Translations under genes and position numbers: made by a program | Part shown: piece after piece, positions 1 to 8,134 of the stretch | Position numbering within the stretch: position 1 is the stretch's first letter | How the letters are laid out: the number at the start of each line of letters is the position of its first letter | DNA from: Acidimicrobiales bacterium | GTDB lineage: Bacteria > Actinomycetota > Acidimicrobiia > Acidimicrobiales > Poriferisodalaceae | Direction: 5' to 3' | Length of the DNA: 64,000 nucleotides | NCBI GenBank assembly: GCA_009843525.1 | Contig: VYDH01000020.1 | Coordinates: forward strand, 1-64,000 | The notes under the pieces: generated by a model | Databases searched by the model: none | Seen by the model: the letters and a program-made list of their open reading frames with translations, nothing else | Told to the model about the DNA's origin: nothing

Positions 1-16
1 CACCGAACCGACTCTC

Positions 17-142
17 TCAGACCACCCCCCTTACACAGAGAACCTGACACTCTCCGGCTGCTGGACTGGCCAGCGGCACGACCGCGAGCACTGCCGCGAA
101 CGTAAGCGACGCAAGCAGCGCCGCAGCGAGTCTCTTGGACAT
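17..142 (-). CDS. Small exported peptide, unknown function
   Basis: A 41-codon reading frame on the minus strand. It starts with ATG, preceded by a strong GGAGGG ribosome binding site about 8 nt upstream. The product begins MSKR, continues with a hydrophobic Ala/Leu/Val core to about residue 24, and has an ASPAAG signal-peptidase-like site. Only about 12 residues, including two cysteines (near 32 and 36), remain after cleavage. It could be a genuine tiny secreted peptide or the 5' stub of a secreted protein whose rest was lost in the adjacent mobile-element wreck. The RBS and signal peptide make translation plausible; no function is inferred. Confidence 0.4.
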   Translation of the reverse strand: MSKRLAAALLASLTFAAVLAVVPLASPAAGECQVLCVRGVV

Positions 143-146
143 TGGT

Positions 147-281
147 GGGTTCCCTCCGGGCGGAAGACTTGGCTATGTGTGTCAACTCACAACCGCGCCA
201 GCCGCAGGGAGGGAACCCATGCAAAAAGTCGCCGCCTTCGCGGCTGGCACAGCCCAAAAGGGCGCTCGGTTGTGAGTTGAC
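147..281. repeat. Two interlocking inverted repeats
   Basis: An 11-bp inverted repeat lies at 147-157 and 208-218; each arm holds a GGAGGGAACCC box that would act as ribosome binding site in its own direction. A 15-bp perfect inverted repeat lies at 181-195 and 267-281 (GTCAACTCACAACCG and its complement). The second pair spans 101 bp and could be the ends of a small non-autonomous element or a two-site operator. A short 18-codon frame with a good RBS (219-275, plus) lies inside. The rest of 282-337 shows no feature. Confidence 0.5.
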
Positions 282-337
282 GGGCGCGACTCTCGCGCGT
301 TTCGCGTTGCCGTGCAAGAGAACGAACGCGCGCGCTG

Positions 338-1094
338 CTAGTGGTCGGTGCTGAGCAGTCCGGTGATGGCTAGGGCGTGGTGTGTGTCGGTGCCGCTTTC
401 GACGAGATGGCGGAATGCTTGGGCGCGTCCGGCGATGTCGAGCGGGTACCGGTCGAAATGCAGGGTGTAGTCGGCTTCGAGCTTCACGGTGAGTTCGGCT
501 TCGAGCAGCGCCGCCAGCGGCAGCACCGTGCCCATATGCCAGCGCCTCGCGCTGGGCGGTGCCGTCGGCGTCGGCGTCGGTGAACAGGCTCACGTTGCTG
601 CCACACGCCGCGACCATCCGCTCGAAGCTGTCGCGTGCCGCTGCGACCACTTCGGCGGGAGGCTTCGGGCCGAGCCGTGCGGGCTCCCAGTCGCGTCGCG
701 GTGCCGCTGTCGGCCCGGTGCCCCATCCGGCCGTCGTGCTGGGCTCCGTCACGGCTCGGCCTCTTGCGCCCTTGATGTCGGCTTGCAAGCCAGCGAGCGG
801 GTTCGTTTCGTCGTCGCCCTCAGCCGTCGCGTCGTCGGGCACGGGCAGCAGATGAGCGAGCGGCCCGGCGGCTTCGTCGCCCAGCGAGTGCTCGGTCTCA
901 GCGCCCAGCTTCGCGGTCAGCGACGCGAAGTCGGCCGGTCCCTGCCCCGTCCACGGCGTCGCCGTCGAGACGCCCCACGGCAGCCACACCACGGCCGACC
1001 ACGGCAGCCATTCGGTACGGCTGCCAGACGGCCCGTAATCGCTCGCTAAGACGTGCCACGACTCGGGCCGGGCAAGTCGGGCCTACCTAGTGCC
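338..1094 (-). pseudogene. Phage portal protein remnant (frameshifted, 5'-truncated)
   Basis: Read on the minus strand from 1094 down, one frame gives a portal-like sequence with segments such as TEHSLGDEAAGPLAHLLPVP, DWEPARLGPKPPAEVV and DGTAQREAL. Near position 535 the frame shifts by one base and continues as GTVLPLAALLEAEL to IAGRAQAFRHLVESG and ends with a stop at 338. These are hallmarks of the C-terminal half of actinophage HK97-type portal proteins, which form the DNA entry ring of the capsid. About 250 codons survive; the N-terminal half is missing and the left edge meets the IS110 fragment. No other phage structural gene is present, so this is a relic. Family assignment is from remembered motif patterns. 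Confidence 0.55.
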
Positions 1095-1619
1095 ATTAGG
1101 AGGCCGCGCCAGTAGGTACTTGTCGCCCACGGCTCGCTCCAGGGCCGGCGACACGGCCAAGAGGGCGTCCCGCAGCCGGTTCGCGCACCGGGTGGCGTCA
1201 GCGGCAAGGTCGGCGTCTCGGCCGTTGAGGACCCCCAGCCGCGCCAGCAGCTCGTCTGTGGGCTCGACCCAGTTCAGCCGGTCGGCGTTGCGGGCGGCGT
1301 AATCGGCGAGCACGAACGCGTCCTTGGGGTCGGTCTTGGCCGCCCCCGCATACAGATCAGCAGCCCGGCGCATCACCAGCCCCGACACATACGCCACCGG
1401 CACCTGCCGGCGGGCGGCTGTCTCGATCAGCAGCGCCGCCGCCGAGCCGGTCGTGTCGATCACCAGCCCCACAGCGCCGTGCGTCCCGGCGTCGTCGATC
1501 AACGCCACGATCGCAGCCTCGTCGTTGAGCACGCCACGCCCGAACAGCTCGGCGCCGTCGGCTCCCACGCCACCAGCTCCCGGCGCCCGCGCCTCAACCA
1601 CTTTACGACCAGCCCCCAA
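1083..1619 (-). mobile_element. Truncated IS110-family transposase (N-terminal domain)
   Basis: The minus-strand frame encodes about 178 residues matching the DEDD/RuvC-like N-terminal domain of IS110 transposases: GRGVLNDEAAI, VIDTTGSAAALLI, PVAYVSGLVMRRAADL, AKTDPKDAFVLADYA and NRLRDALLAVSPALERA. IS110 enzymes are normally about 400 residues; the C-terminal serine-containing domain is absent and the frame runs into the portal remnant at 1083-1094. The N-terminus before about residue 20 is also abnormal and lacks the usual first catalytic Asp motif. The element is therefore dead. The pattern is the actinobacterial branch of the family. Confidence 0.75.
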
Positions 1620-1829
1620 AGAGCATGTCCCTGTCAGAGGTCACACAGCACCCCACCCCAGCCGGCGGCAACACCCCCCAGGCCATCAAAATGACAAGGG
1701 GCCACAGCCCTACCCGCCAGAGCGAGCAACCAGCCCCAACGCTGCCACGCCGAGACCACCCAACAACGTAAAGGGGGTCCCTGCGTGTGGCCGAGGCTGC
1801 ACGTGGCGCGAGGTGGCAGAGTTCTCGCC
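1620..1829. other. Non-coding stretch upstream of the IS110 fragment
   Basis: About 210 bases without a convincing gene lie between the IS110 fragment and the next gene. In intact IS110 elements the non-coding end on the transposase's 5' side carries the guide (bridge) RNA; this stretch is in the right place for what remains of such an end, but no structure was verified. Confidence 0.3.
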
Positions 1830-2768
1830 ATGACATCACCCGGATCAGTCACCTTCGGACTGCTGCTGCCCTCGCGAGAGCTGGCGATGTATCCGCCGCA
1901 CGACGGCGATCCCCGCCGACTTGTCCATTGGGCCGTGCGAGCGGAAGAGCTTGGCTTCGACGCCGTGTGGATCGGCGATTCCTTGCTTGCCAAGCCGAGA
2001 GCGGAGCCGCTCTCGGTGCTGGCGGGCGTAGCGACGGCCACCGAGCGCGTCGATGTCGGCACGGCGGTGCTGCTGGCCTCGACGCGCAACGCGGCTCAGC
2101 TCGCCCAGCAGGCCGCCACCGTGAATGCGCTGTCGGGCGGCAGGCTCATCTTGGGCGTCGGCGCAGGTCCACCCGGGGCAGAGGTCAACGCCGACTTCGA
2201 TCTGGTCGGCGCCGATTACCACCGGCGAGGCACCCGCATGATGGAAGTGGTCCATCATGCCCGTGAGCTCTGGCGCGCCGAAGGCACACTCACCCAACAG
2301 CAACTGCAGCCGGTGTGTGCAACCGAGGGCGGGCCGCGTCTGTGGCTGGGAGGCTCAGGCCCGCGCGGGCTTGAGCGTGCAGGCCAGCACTTCGACGGCT
2401 GGTTCCCGACCGCCCCCTCGCTAGACGCATTCGCTGAGCAGCTCGCCATCGTGCGAGCACATGCTGCTGACGCAGGCCGCGACCCGGCGTCGATCACTGC
2501 CGCGGCGTACCTGACGGTCAACATCGGCGAGCCGGAAACCGCAGCCGCCGAGGTGGCCGAGCACTCGAAGCTCTATTACGGCGTAGAGATTGAAGTGCTG
2601 CGGCGCGTAATGGGTACGTACTCGGGCACTCCTGCCGAGGTCGCCACATGGCTGCAGAGCTACATCGACACTGGCTGCGAGCACATCTGCATCCGCTTGG
2701 CCTCGTCAGACGTGGACACCCAGCTCGACCGCCTCGTCGACGTGCTGGCCGAGCTCCTTCGTCGGTAG
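1830..2768 (+). CDS. Luciferase-like (LLM class) flavin/F420-dependent oxidoreductase
   Basis: A 312-residue TIM-barrel enzyme of the bacterial luciferase superfamily. Typical segments are the N-terminal FGLLLPSRELAMYPP strand, AEELGFDAVWIGDSL, the VGTAVLLASTRNAAQLAQQAATV and LSGGRLILGVGAG core, and PRLWLGGSGPRGLERA. Members use reduced FMN or F420 to oxidise or reduce small organic substrates. The ATG at 1830 is preferred because the conserved first strand follows directly; an upstream in-frame GTG would only add low-complexity residues. A weak AGGTGG lies upstream. It stands alone between the mobile-element wreck and the low-GC block. It is one of six such enzymes in this window. Substrate unknown. 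Confidence 0.85.
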   Translation: MTSPGSVTFGLLLPSRELAMYPPHDGDPRRLVHWAVRAEELGFDAVWIGDSLLAKPRAEPLSVLAGVATATERVDVGTAVLLASTRNAAQLAQQAATVNALSGGRLILGVGAGPPGAEVNADFDLVGADYHRRGTRMMEVVHHARELWRAEGTLTQQQLQPVCATEGGPRLWLGGSGPRGLERAGQHFDGWFPTAPSLDAFAEQLAIVRAHAADAGRDPASITAAAYLTVNIGEPETAAAEVAEHSKLYYGVEIEVLRRVMGTYSGTPAEVATWLQSYIDTGCEHICIRLASSDVDTQLDRLVDVLAELLRR

Positions 2769-2865
2769 CTCTGTGTAGAGGGGCATTGCTGATCCCTTCC
2801 GAGGAGGATGGCAACCATCTGCTAGCTTCCGTCTCGCGATTGTTAGGCATCGAACAGGAGACGAC

Positions 2866-3510
2866 ATGAAGAAGAAATTGGCAGCGGTATTCGCTTTGGC
2901 CTTTCTGCTGTTGGCCTTGGTTGATCCCGCCGGTGCGCAGAGCGAGGCGGAACCCAGCTCGTCGACCGATAGTGAACAGCCATCAGAGCAGCCGTCAGCA
3001 TCAGATTCGAAGCAAGCAAAGAAGGAATTCAAGAAATATCTGCGTGTTCTCAATAAGGACGCGGCATCCTTGGCCAGCCAGAGTGCAGATGGCGAGCAAG
3101 ATGAGATTGAATTCTACTGTTGCCATCTTGAGCCTAGGCACTATGACAACGCCACCGACTGCACGACTAAGGCGGACAATCCGCATATATCGACCAGCCG
3201 ACGACGTTCAGGGCGCGGCAACTATATCAAGGGGAATGGGACGGTCGAGTGTGGACGTCAGGTTCCCTACATCCGTATAGCAGTCAAGCTGCAGACACAA
3301 CGATGGTGGGGGACTTGGCAAGGTGCTACAGGGTGGGCCATTAAGGGCAAGGCCAACAAAAGCCAATGGTACCACTCCGCTGAACTCAAGTTTACTAATC
3401 ACCAAGGCCGCTTTCGGACCTTGGTCGCCAGCGAGGTGCAGTTGGGGAACGGCGACAGTCATTACGCTAAGGCGCTCTCCCGCCATGTGAAGATCACGAA
3501 CTCAGACTGA
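2866..3510 (+). CDS. Secreted protein of unknown function (low-GC block)
   Basis: A 214-residue protein with a clear signal peptide: MKKK, a hydrophobic stretch FALAFLLLALV and an AGAQ cleavage site near residue 24. A Ser/Glu/Gln-rich linker follows to about residue 50, then a basic segment and a mature domain with four cysteines (FYCC near 85, one near 103, one near 129) and a Trp-rich patch. The ATG has a GGAG site 8 nt upstream and a possible TAGCTT -10 box at 2823-2828. Base composition is markedly lower in GC than the flanking genes and codon use is relaxed, which suggests transfer. I do not recognise the family. Confidence 0.7.
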   Translation: MKKKLAAVFALAFLLLALVDPAGAQSEAEPSSSTDSEQPSEQPSASDSKQAKKEFKKYLRVLNKDAASLASQSADGEQDEIEFYCCHLEPRHYDNATDCTTKADNPHISTSRRRSGRGNYIKGNGTVECGRQVPYIRIAVKLQTQRWWGTWQGATGWAIKGKANKSQWYHSAELKFTNHQGRFRTLVASEVQLGNGDSHYAKALSRHVKITNSD

Positions 3511-3634
3511 GATATTCTGGCTAAGTCGACAGTCAGTTCTTGTCCGTACCTGTTCTGCTGCCGTGTGGATGCTACTGACGCTGCCACTCACAACAACGAA
3601 TTCGATGCAGGCCAAATGATTGGGCTAGGTGACT

Positions 3635-4330
3635 ATGTCGTTCGTCTATTGTAGCAGCCTGATAGATGAATGGGATCCGACCCACCGTCAGATCGATGAT
3701 GGGGCACTCGCCGTCGCTACCGACGATGGCGGTGAGGGGCGCATTGACCCCGTCTGGTCAGCACCTATCATTGAGCGATTGATCCATAATGGCCATGATG
3801 AGACAGTGGAACTGTCTTACCCCAGCTGGCTGGCCTTCCTGAATTGTTCTGTTGATTGCGTCGCTTGTTGGCCCGATCTTCGGGAAATCAATGTTCCGCG
3901 TGAGGTCGCCAGAGGTGGTGGCCTTGGACGACTCCTTGGACGGCTCGTTGGGAGGCATGCGTCGAGTGACTCGGCCACGAGGAATTTCAAGACTGATGTG
4001 CTGACTGCCGTTGAGTTGTTCCAAGCTCTGGCAGCGTGGCGGGATCCCAACCTGACGTCGGTCCTCTATGAGCGTCACGGCGTGCAGAGCATAGATTGGG
4101 CGCGCAGTGTTGCATGCGTGAGTTGCCCCGCCATTTGGATTGTCACAGATCCAGAGCTTCCATTGACGCTGATCAGCGACAGATCTGGAATGTACGAAGC
4201 CCTAGAGGCGCAGCGCCGTCTTCGTCCGGAGTCCAACTCCACAGCGATTGTACGTAATGCGCAGCACATGACTATTGACGAGTGCATCGCGGCGCTTTAC
4301 TCAGGAAGAGATATTGACTGGATGCCATGA
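3635..4330 (+). CDS. Hypothetical protein (low-GC block)
   Basis: About 231 residues from the ATG at 3635; an in-frame GTG six bases upstream is an alternative start, and an AGGTG lies just in front. The protein has no signal peptide. It is Cys-rich around CSVDCVACW and VACVSCPAIW. The C-terminal third (CPAIWIVTDPE to NAQHMTIDECIAAL) loosely resembles the end of an alpha/beta hydrolase, including a His in the expected place, but no nucleophile G-x-S-x-G motif is present, so I do not assign one. Its stop overlaps the next start by 4 nt (ATGA), so the two are translationally coupled. Low GC like its neighbours. Confidence 0.6.
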   Translation: MSFVYCSSLIDEWDPTHRQIDDGALAVATDDGGEGRIDPVWSAPIIERLIHNGHDETVELSYPSWLAFLNCSVDCVACWPDLREINVPREVARGGGLGRLLGRLVGRHASSDSATRNFKTDVLTAVELFQALAAWRDPNLTSVLYERHGVQSIDWARSVACVSCPAIWIVTDPELPLTLISDRSGMYEALEAQRRLRPESNSTAIVRNAQHMTIDECIAALYSGRDIDWMP

Positions 4331-4956
4331 AGCGGCGCAGAGAGCAAGGCCGATTGCCTCTTGAATTGGTCGTCCTCATGCTGATTCTGCTGCCCATGAG
4401 TTGCAGCGAATCATCGAAACTCACGAATGGCGGTGACGTCCGCAGCTTAGCTTCAGCGGTGCCGTCGACAGCGGACGCATATTCGCCAGTACCAATCCTG
4501 ATTGCGATGGCGTCATCTGGGCGACGATGTGAAGCAAGGCTGCTGGAGGCAGCTTGGAGTTACCCGACAAAGTACATCCGACCGCTTGAGCCGCCTGAAG
4601 CTCAGAGTTTCCCTACGTGTGCTCTTGCTGAAGCCCCTGAGGTTGCTAGCGCCAATGGTCTCGATGAGCTTGAGTTGCGGTTTGACGGCGGTGACACATT
4701 GCCTGATGTGATCGACATTTCGTGGTTTACACGTGTTCCTGAATCGGAGGCTGATGTGTTTCACGTAACCCAGTGCGCGGTAGCCGTCAATGAGTGTCGT
4801 ATAGCTACTGATCGAAACGCCGTAGTTGTCAAACCGCCGACTGAAGCAGCGAAAGCGGGAGTATGGGCCTTGTGGTTCACGCCCGAGGGTGTGGAAATCG
4901 GTCCGGATGACCATGATGCCTTTAACACCGCATTTTGGGGAGTGAGCTTGAGATGA
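4327..4956 (+). CDS. Putative lipoprotein or secreted protein (low-GC block)
   Basis: A 209-residue protein whose N-terminus has arginines (MKRRREQGR), a hydrophobic core (ELVVLMLILLP) and MSCSES; Cys26 could be a lipidation site, although Pro at -3 makes the lipobox imperfect. The mature part is acidic and holds four further cysteines. The start overlaps the upstream gene by 4 nt. It ends 56 bases before the truncated SsnA-like gene and marks the right end of the lower-GC segment. No family recognised. Confidence 0.6.
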   Translation: MKRRREQGRLPLELVVLMLILLPMSCSESSKLTNGGDVRSLASAVPSTADAYSPVPILIAMASSGRRCEARLLEAAWSYPTKYIRPLEPPEAQSFPTCALAEAPEVASANGLDELELRFDGGDTLPDVIDISWFTRVPESEADVFHVTQCAVAVNECRIATDRNAVVVKPPTEAAKAGVWALWFTPEGVEIGPDDHDAFNTAFWGVSLR

Positions 4957-5012
4957 CCCAAGCGCTCTGCTCTCGATCCAAGATGGATCTATAGCGGTCG
5001 TGAGGAACCTCG

Positions 5013-6062
5013 ATGGATGAATTGGGTGCGACGACGCCGGGACTGGTGTGCTCGCATCACCATCTCTACTCGGCGCTCGCCAGAGGCATGCCGGCCCCGC
5101 CGCGCACGCCCGGAGGCTTCGCTGAGATCCTTGAGCTGGTCTGGTGGCGACTCGACCGGGCACTCGACTTGGGAATGCTGGAGTGGTCAGCGAAGCTGGG
5201 CGCGCTGGAGGCGCTGGAGACTGGCTGCACGGCGATCGTCGATCATCATGAATCGCCCAATGCCATCGAGGGATCGCTGGATGTGATCGCTAGGGCCTGC
5301 GCCGAGGTCGGCGTGCGGGTCAGCTGCTGCTACGGCGTCACCGATCGGCACGGCACGGAGGGGGCTAGGTGGGGACTGGCGGAGAACGACCGGTTTCTTG
5401 CGGCGGGCGGGCGCGGATACGTCGGCGTTCATGCAGCTTTCACCTGCACCGATGACACGCTGGCCGCGGCCGCCGATCTGGCTGGCCGCCACGACGTCGG
5501 CGTGCACATTCACGTGGCCGAGGGCCCGCCCGACGCCGATGCAGCGGAGAGGCTGGCCGGCCTCACCGACGAGCGCTGGCTGCTCATCCACGGCGTGCAC
5601 CTGCAGGACGACCACGGGCTCCGCGGTACCGTCGTGCATAACCCCCGTTCCAACATGAACAACGCGGTCGGCTACGCCGATCCCCTGCGCTTCGCCGCCA
5701 CGAACCCGATCGCTCTGGGCACCGACGGCATCGGCGCGGACATGTTCGACGAGTTCCGGGTGGCCTACGCCCGGCTGCGCGAGCACGACGTCACCGCCTC
5801 GCCGGATCCGCCGTGGGAGTGGCTCGCGCAGGGCTGGGAGCTGATGCCCGAGGCTCGCGACGACACGGTGCACTGGTCGTACCCCAGTGCCGATCCGTGG
5901 CATCTCGCCTACACGCCCGGCGTGCACCCTCTCGACATCACGATCGACGGTGAGCCGGTGCTGGCCGGCGGCATCGCGACGCGTGTTGACGCCGCTGAGG
6001 TGCGGGCCAAGGCAGCTGAGCAGGCTCAGCGGCTGTTCGCGGCGCTCGACGAGCTCGACTGA
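5013..6062 (+). CDS. SsnA-like amidohydrolase, N-terminally short
   Basis: A 349-residue metal-dependent hydrolase of the SsnA/chlorohydrolase branch. It shows all metal-site motifs: the H-x-H pair in SHHHLYS, HIHVAEG, LIHGVHL and the Asp in LGTDGIGADM. The stretch LELVWWRLDRALDLGMLEW and NAIEGSLDVIARA match the SsnA signature. SsnA proteins are about 440 residues and begin with a beta-sandwich piece of some 60 residues; here the protein starts directly at the first metal motif. An in-frame TGA lies 12 bases before the ATG, so no longer start exists. GAGGAA sits 7 nt in front of the ATG. The gene may work without that piece or may have been cut when the low-GC block arrived. It is followed 40 bases downstream by a PLP enzyme; in E. 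coli ssnA and a diaminopropionate ammonia-lyase gene also share a cluster. Confidence 0.75.
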   Translation: MDELGATTPGLVCSHHHLYSALARGMPAPPRTPGGFAEILELVWWRLDRALDLGMLEWSAKLGALEALETGCTAIVDHHESPNAIEGSLDVIARACAEVGVRVSCCYGVTDRHGTEGARWGLAENDRFLAAGGRGYVGVHAAFTCTDDTLAAAADLAGRHDVGVHIHVAEGPPDADAAERLAGLTDERWLLIHGVHLQDDHGLRGTVVHNPRSNMNNAVGYADPLRFAATNPIALGTDGIGADMFDEFRVAYARLREHDVTASPDPPWEWLAQGWELMPEARDDTVHWSYPSADPWHLAYTPGVHPLDITIDGEPVLAGGIATRVDAAEVRAKAAEQAQRLFAALDELD

Positions 6063-6102
6063 GACCGAACTCGATGGAAACACTGGATTGGGGAGGTCAG
6101 CA

Positions 6103-7269
6103 ATGAGTGCTCTGGTCAACCGGAACCCGCTGTTCGACGGACGCAACTGGCCGGCAGTGCCGCCGGAGGTGATGGCGTTTCACCGCCGGCTGCCTGCGTA
6201 TGCACCGACGCTGGTCGTCGATGCTCCCCGGCTGGCCGACAGTCTCGGCGTGGGGCGGGTGCTGGTGAAAGCCGAGACGCAGCGCATGGGCCTGCCGTCG
6301 TTCAAGATCTTGGGCGCATCGTGGGCGTCGTACCGCGCCATCTGCGAGCACATCGGCGGCGAGCCGCCGCCGTGGGCGAACATCAATGAGCTGGCGGCCA
6401 GCTTGGCCCAATTGAGGCCCATGACCCTGGCCGCGGCAACTGACGGCAACCACGGCCGGGCGGTCGCGTTCATGGCGCGCCTGCTGGGATTCGACGCGCA
6501 CATCCTGGTGCCGGACGGCACATCGGAGGCTCGGATCGCCGCCATCGAGGGCGAGAGCGCGGCCGTGACCGTCGTGGACGGCACGTACGACGACGCCATC
6601 GAACAGAGTGCCGAGATGGCCGGCGATCGCTGCCTGGTTGTGTCCGACACCTCGTGGCCGGGGTACGAGACGATCCCCGCCAACGTTGCCGAGGGCTACA
6701 CGACGATCTTTGCCGAGGTCGACGACGCGCTCGCCGCCAACGGCATCGCACCGCCCGATCTGGTCGCTGTGCCCGTCGGCGTCGGTGCATTCATGGCCGC
6801 TGCGGTCACTCACTTCCGCAGTGGCGCTCATCGTCCGGTGCTGGTGTCGGTAGAGCCTGACGACGCCAACTGCGTCCAGCTGTCCACCATCAACGGCGAG
6901 ATCACCGAGACTCCCGGCCCGCACCGGTCGATCATGGTCGGCCTCAACTGCGGGGTGCCGTCGCCCTTGGCCTGGCCGATGATGGCGAGCGGCGTTGACT
7001 GGTGCGTCTCGGTGAACAGCGACGCTGCAGGCGCAGCAATGGGGGACTTGGCCGACGCCCAAGTGGTCGCCGGCGAGACCGGAAGCGCCTCGCTGGCCGG
7101 AGTGCGGGCGCTCCTGGCCGATGAGGAGGGCTCAGCGGCGCTGGAGGACCCGGCGAGCGCCACCGTGCTGATCATGGTCACCGAGGGTGCCACCGACCCG
7201 GCGAACTACGAGCGATTCGTCGGTCGGCCCCACACCCAAGTGGGTCGAGTCCTCACCGCTGCACGATGA
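6103..7269 (+). CDS. Diaminopropionate ammonia-lyase-like PLP enzyme
   Basis: A 388-residue fold-type II PLP enzyme. Lys68 in GLPSFKILGASWAS is the Schiff-base lysine, AATDGNHGRAVAFMARLLG is the phosphate/substrate loop characteristic of diaminopropionate ammonia-lyase (DpaL/YgeX), and IMVGLNCGVPSPLAWP and VAGETGSASLAGV match the same family. The expected reaction is deamination of 2,3-diaminopropionate to pyruvate and two ammonia; related beta-eliminating lyases cannot be excluded. Start chosen at the ATG with GGGAGG 7 nt upstream; a longer frame upstream overlaps the amidohydrolase and has no support. Likely co-transcribed with the SsnA-like gene. Confidence 0.8.
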   Translation: MSALVNRNPLFDGRNWPAVPPEVMAFHRRLPAYAPTLVVDAPRLADSLGVGRVLVKAETQRMGLPSFKILGASWASYRAICEHIGGEPPPWANINELAASLAQLRPMTLAAATDGNHGRAVAFMARLLGFDAHILVPDGTSEARIAAIEGESAAVTVVDGTYDDAIEQSAEMAGDRCLVVSDTSWPGYETIPANVAEGYTTIFAEVDDALAANGIAPPDLVAVPVGVGAFMAAAVTHFRSGAHRPVLVSVEPDDANCVQLSTINGEITETPGPHRSIMVGLNCGVPSPLAWPMMASGVDWCVSVNSDAAGAAMGDLADAQVVAGETGSASLAGVRALLADEEGSAALEDPASATVLIMVTEGATDPANYERFVGRPHTQVGRVLTAAR

Positions 7270-7341
7270 GGACAGTCGGGCACCGTCTTACCGCAGTACG
7301 TTGAGCCTCCAGCACTGACTGCAGACACGGGGAGGCTTGTC

Positions 7342-8118
7342 ATGCCGCTGGACCAAGCGAACTACCAGGCAATGCTCATCGACAAGCGCGACAACGGCGT
7401 TGCCGTAGTCACGCTGAACCGGCCCGAACGGCTCAATGCCGTCAACGGGCAGATGCATCACGAAATGGCGACATTCACCCGCGACGCCCAGACCGACGAC
7501 GACGTGAAGGTTGTGGTGCTGGCCGGTTCGGGCCGTGCGTTCTGTGCAGGTGGTGACTTCAGCGACACGGGCGGCCCGGCCGTCAGCTTCGAAGAGGGGC
7601 GCCAGATCGTCGATCACCTGCTCGAGCTGCGCAAGCCGATCATCTCCGCCGTGCAGGGCTATGCCATGGGACTCGGTGCCAACATCGCCCTGCTGTGCGA
7701 TGTTGTCGTGGCGGGGTACAGCTCGGTGTTTGCCGACACGCACGTCAACATGGGCATCGGCGCGGGCGACGGCGGCCAGGTGATCTGGCCGCTGCTGATG
7801 GGCGTCAACCGGGCCAAGTGGCATCTCATGACCGGCGAGCGGGTCACCGGCGAGATGCTCTACGACATGGGGCTCGTCAACTTCCTGGTGGACGATGACG
7901 CGATTCTTGACACTGCAGTCGAGAAAGCAGACCAGCTCGCCGCCGGCCCGCAGAAGGCCATCAGCGCCTCGAAGGTGCCGATCAACAACTGGATCCGGCA
8001 GATGTCCGCACAGATCCTGCCGCTGTCGCTGAGCCTGGAAGGCGAGACGTTCCACAGCAGCGACGCCCGGGAGGCCCAGCGGGCATTCGTGGAGAAGCGC
8101 CCGCCCAAGTTCGACTAG
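7342..8118 (+). CDS. Enoyl-CoA hydratase/isomerase (crotonase) family
   Basis: A 258-residue crotonase-fold protein. The oxyanion-hole elements are AFCAGGDFSD (about residues 68-77) and QGYAMGLGANIALLCD, with the usual N-terminal VTLNRPERLNAVN. The position often held by the first catalytic Glu reads FADTHVNMGIGAG, so hydratase activity is not certain; members include hydratases, isomerases and hydrolases of CoA thioesters. The ATG has GGGGAGG 8 nt upstream and a possible TACGTT -10 box near 7297. It ends 16 bases before the convergent Rieske beta gene. Confidence 0.85.
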   Translation: MPLDQANYQAMLIDKRDNGVAVVTLNRPERLNAVNGQMHHEMATFTRDAQTDDDVKVVVLAGSGRAFCAGGDFSDTGGPAVSFEEGRQIVDHLLELRKPIISAVQGYAMGLGANIALLCDVVVAGYSSVFADTHVNMGIGAGDGGQVIWPLLMGVNRAKWHLMTGERVTGEMLYDMGLVNFLVDDDAILDTAVEKADQLAAGPQKAISASKVPINNWIRQMSAQILPLSLSLEGETFHSSDAREAQRAFVEKRPPKFD

Positions 8119-8134
8119 CGGTTCACGGCGCTGC

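Noticed and set aside
489-1049. Long plus-strand open frame of 186 codons
   Set aside because: It is Arg/Cys-rich and lies antisense to the portal remnant, whose protein pattern is recognisable; the frame is a GC-driven shadow.
5187-7062. Two long minus-strand frames opposite the amidohydrolase and PLP-lyase genes
   Set aside because: Both mirror genes with complete catalytic motifs and themselves show no domain pattern.
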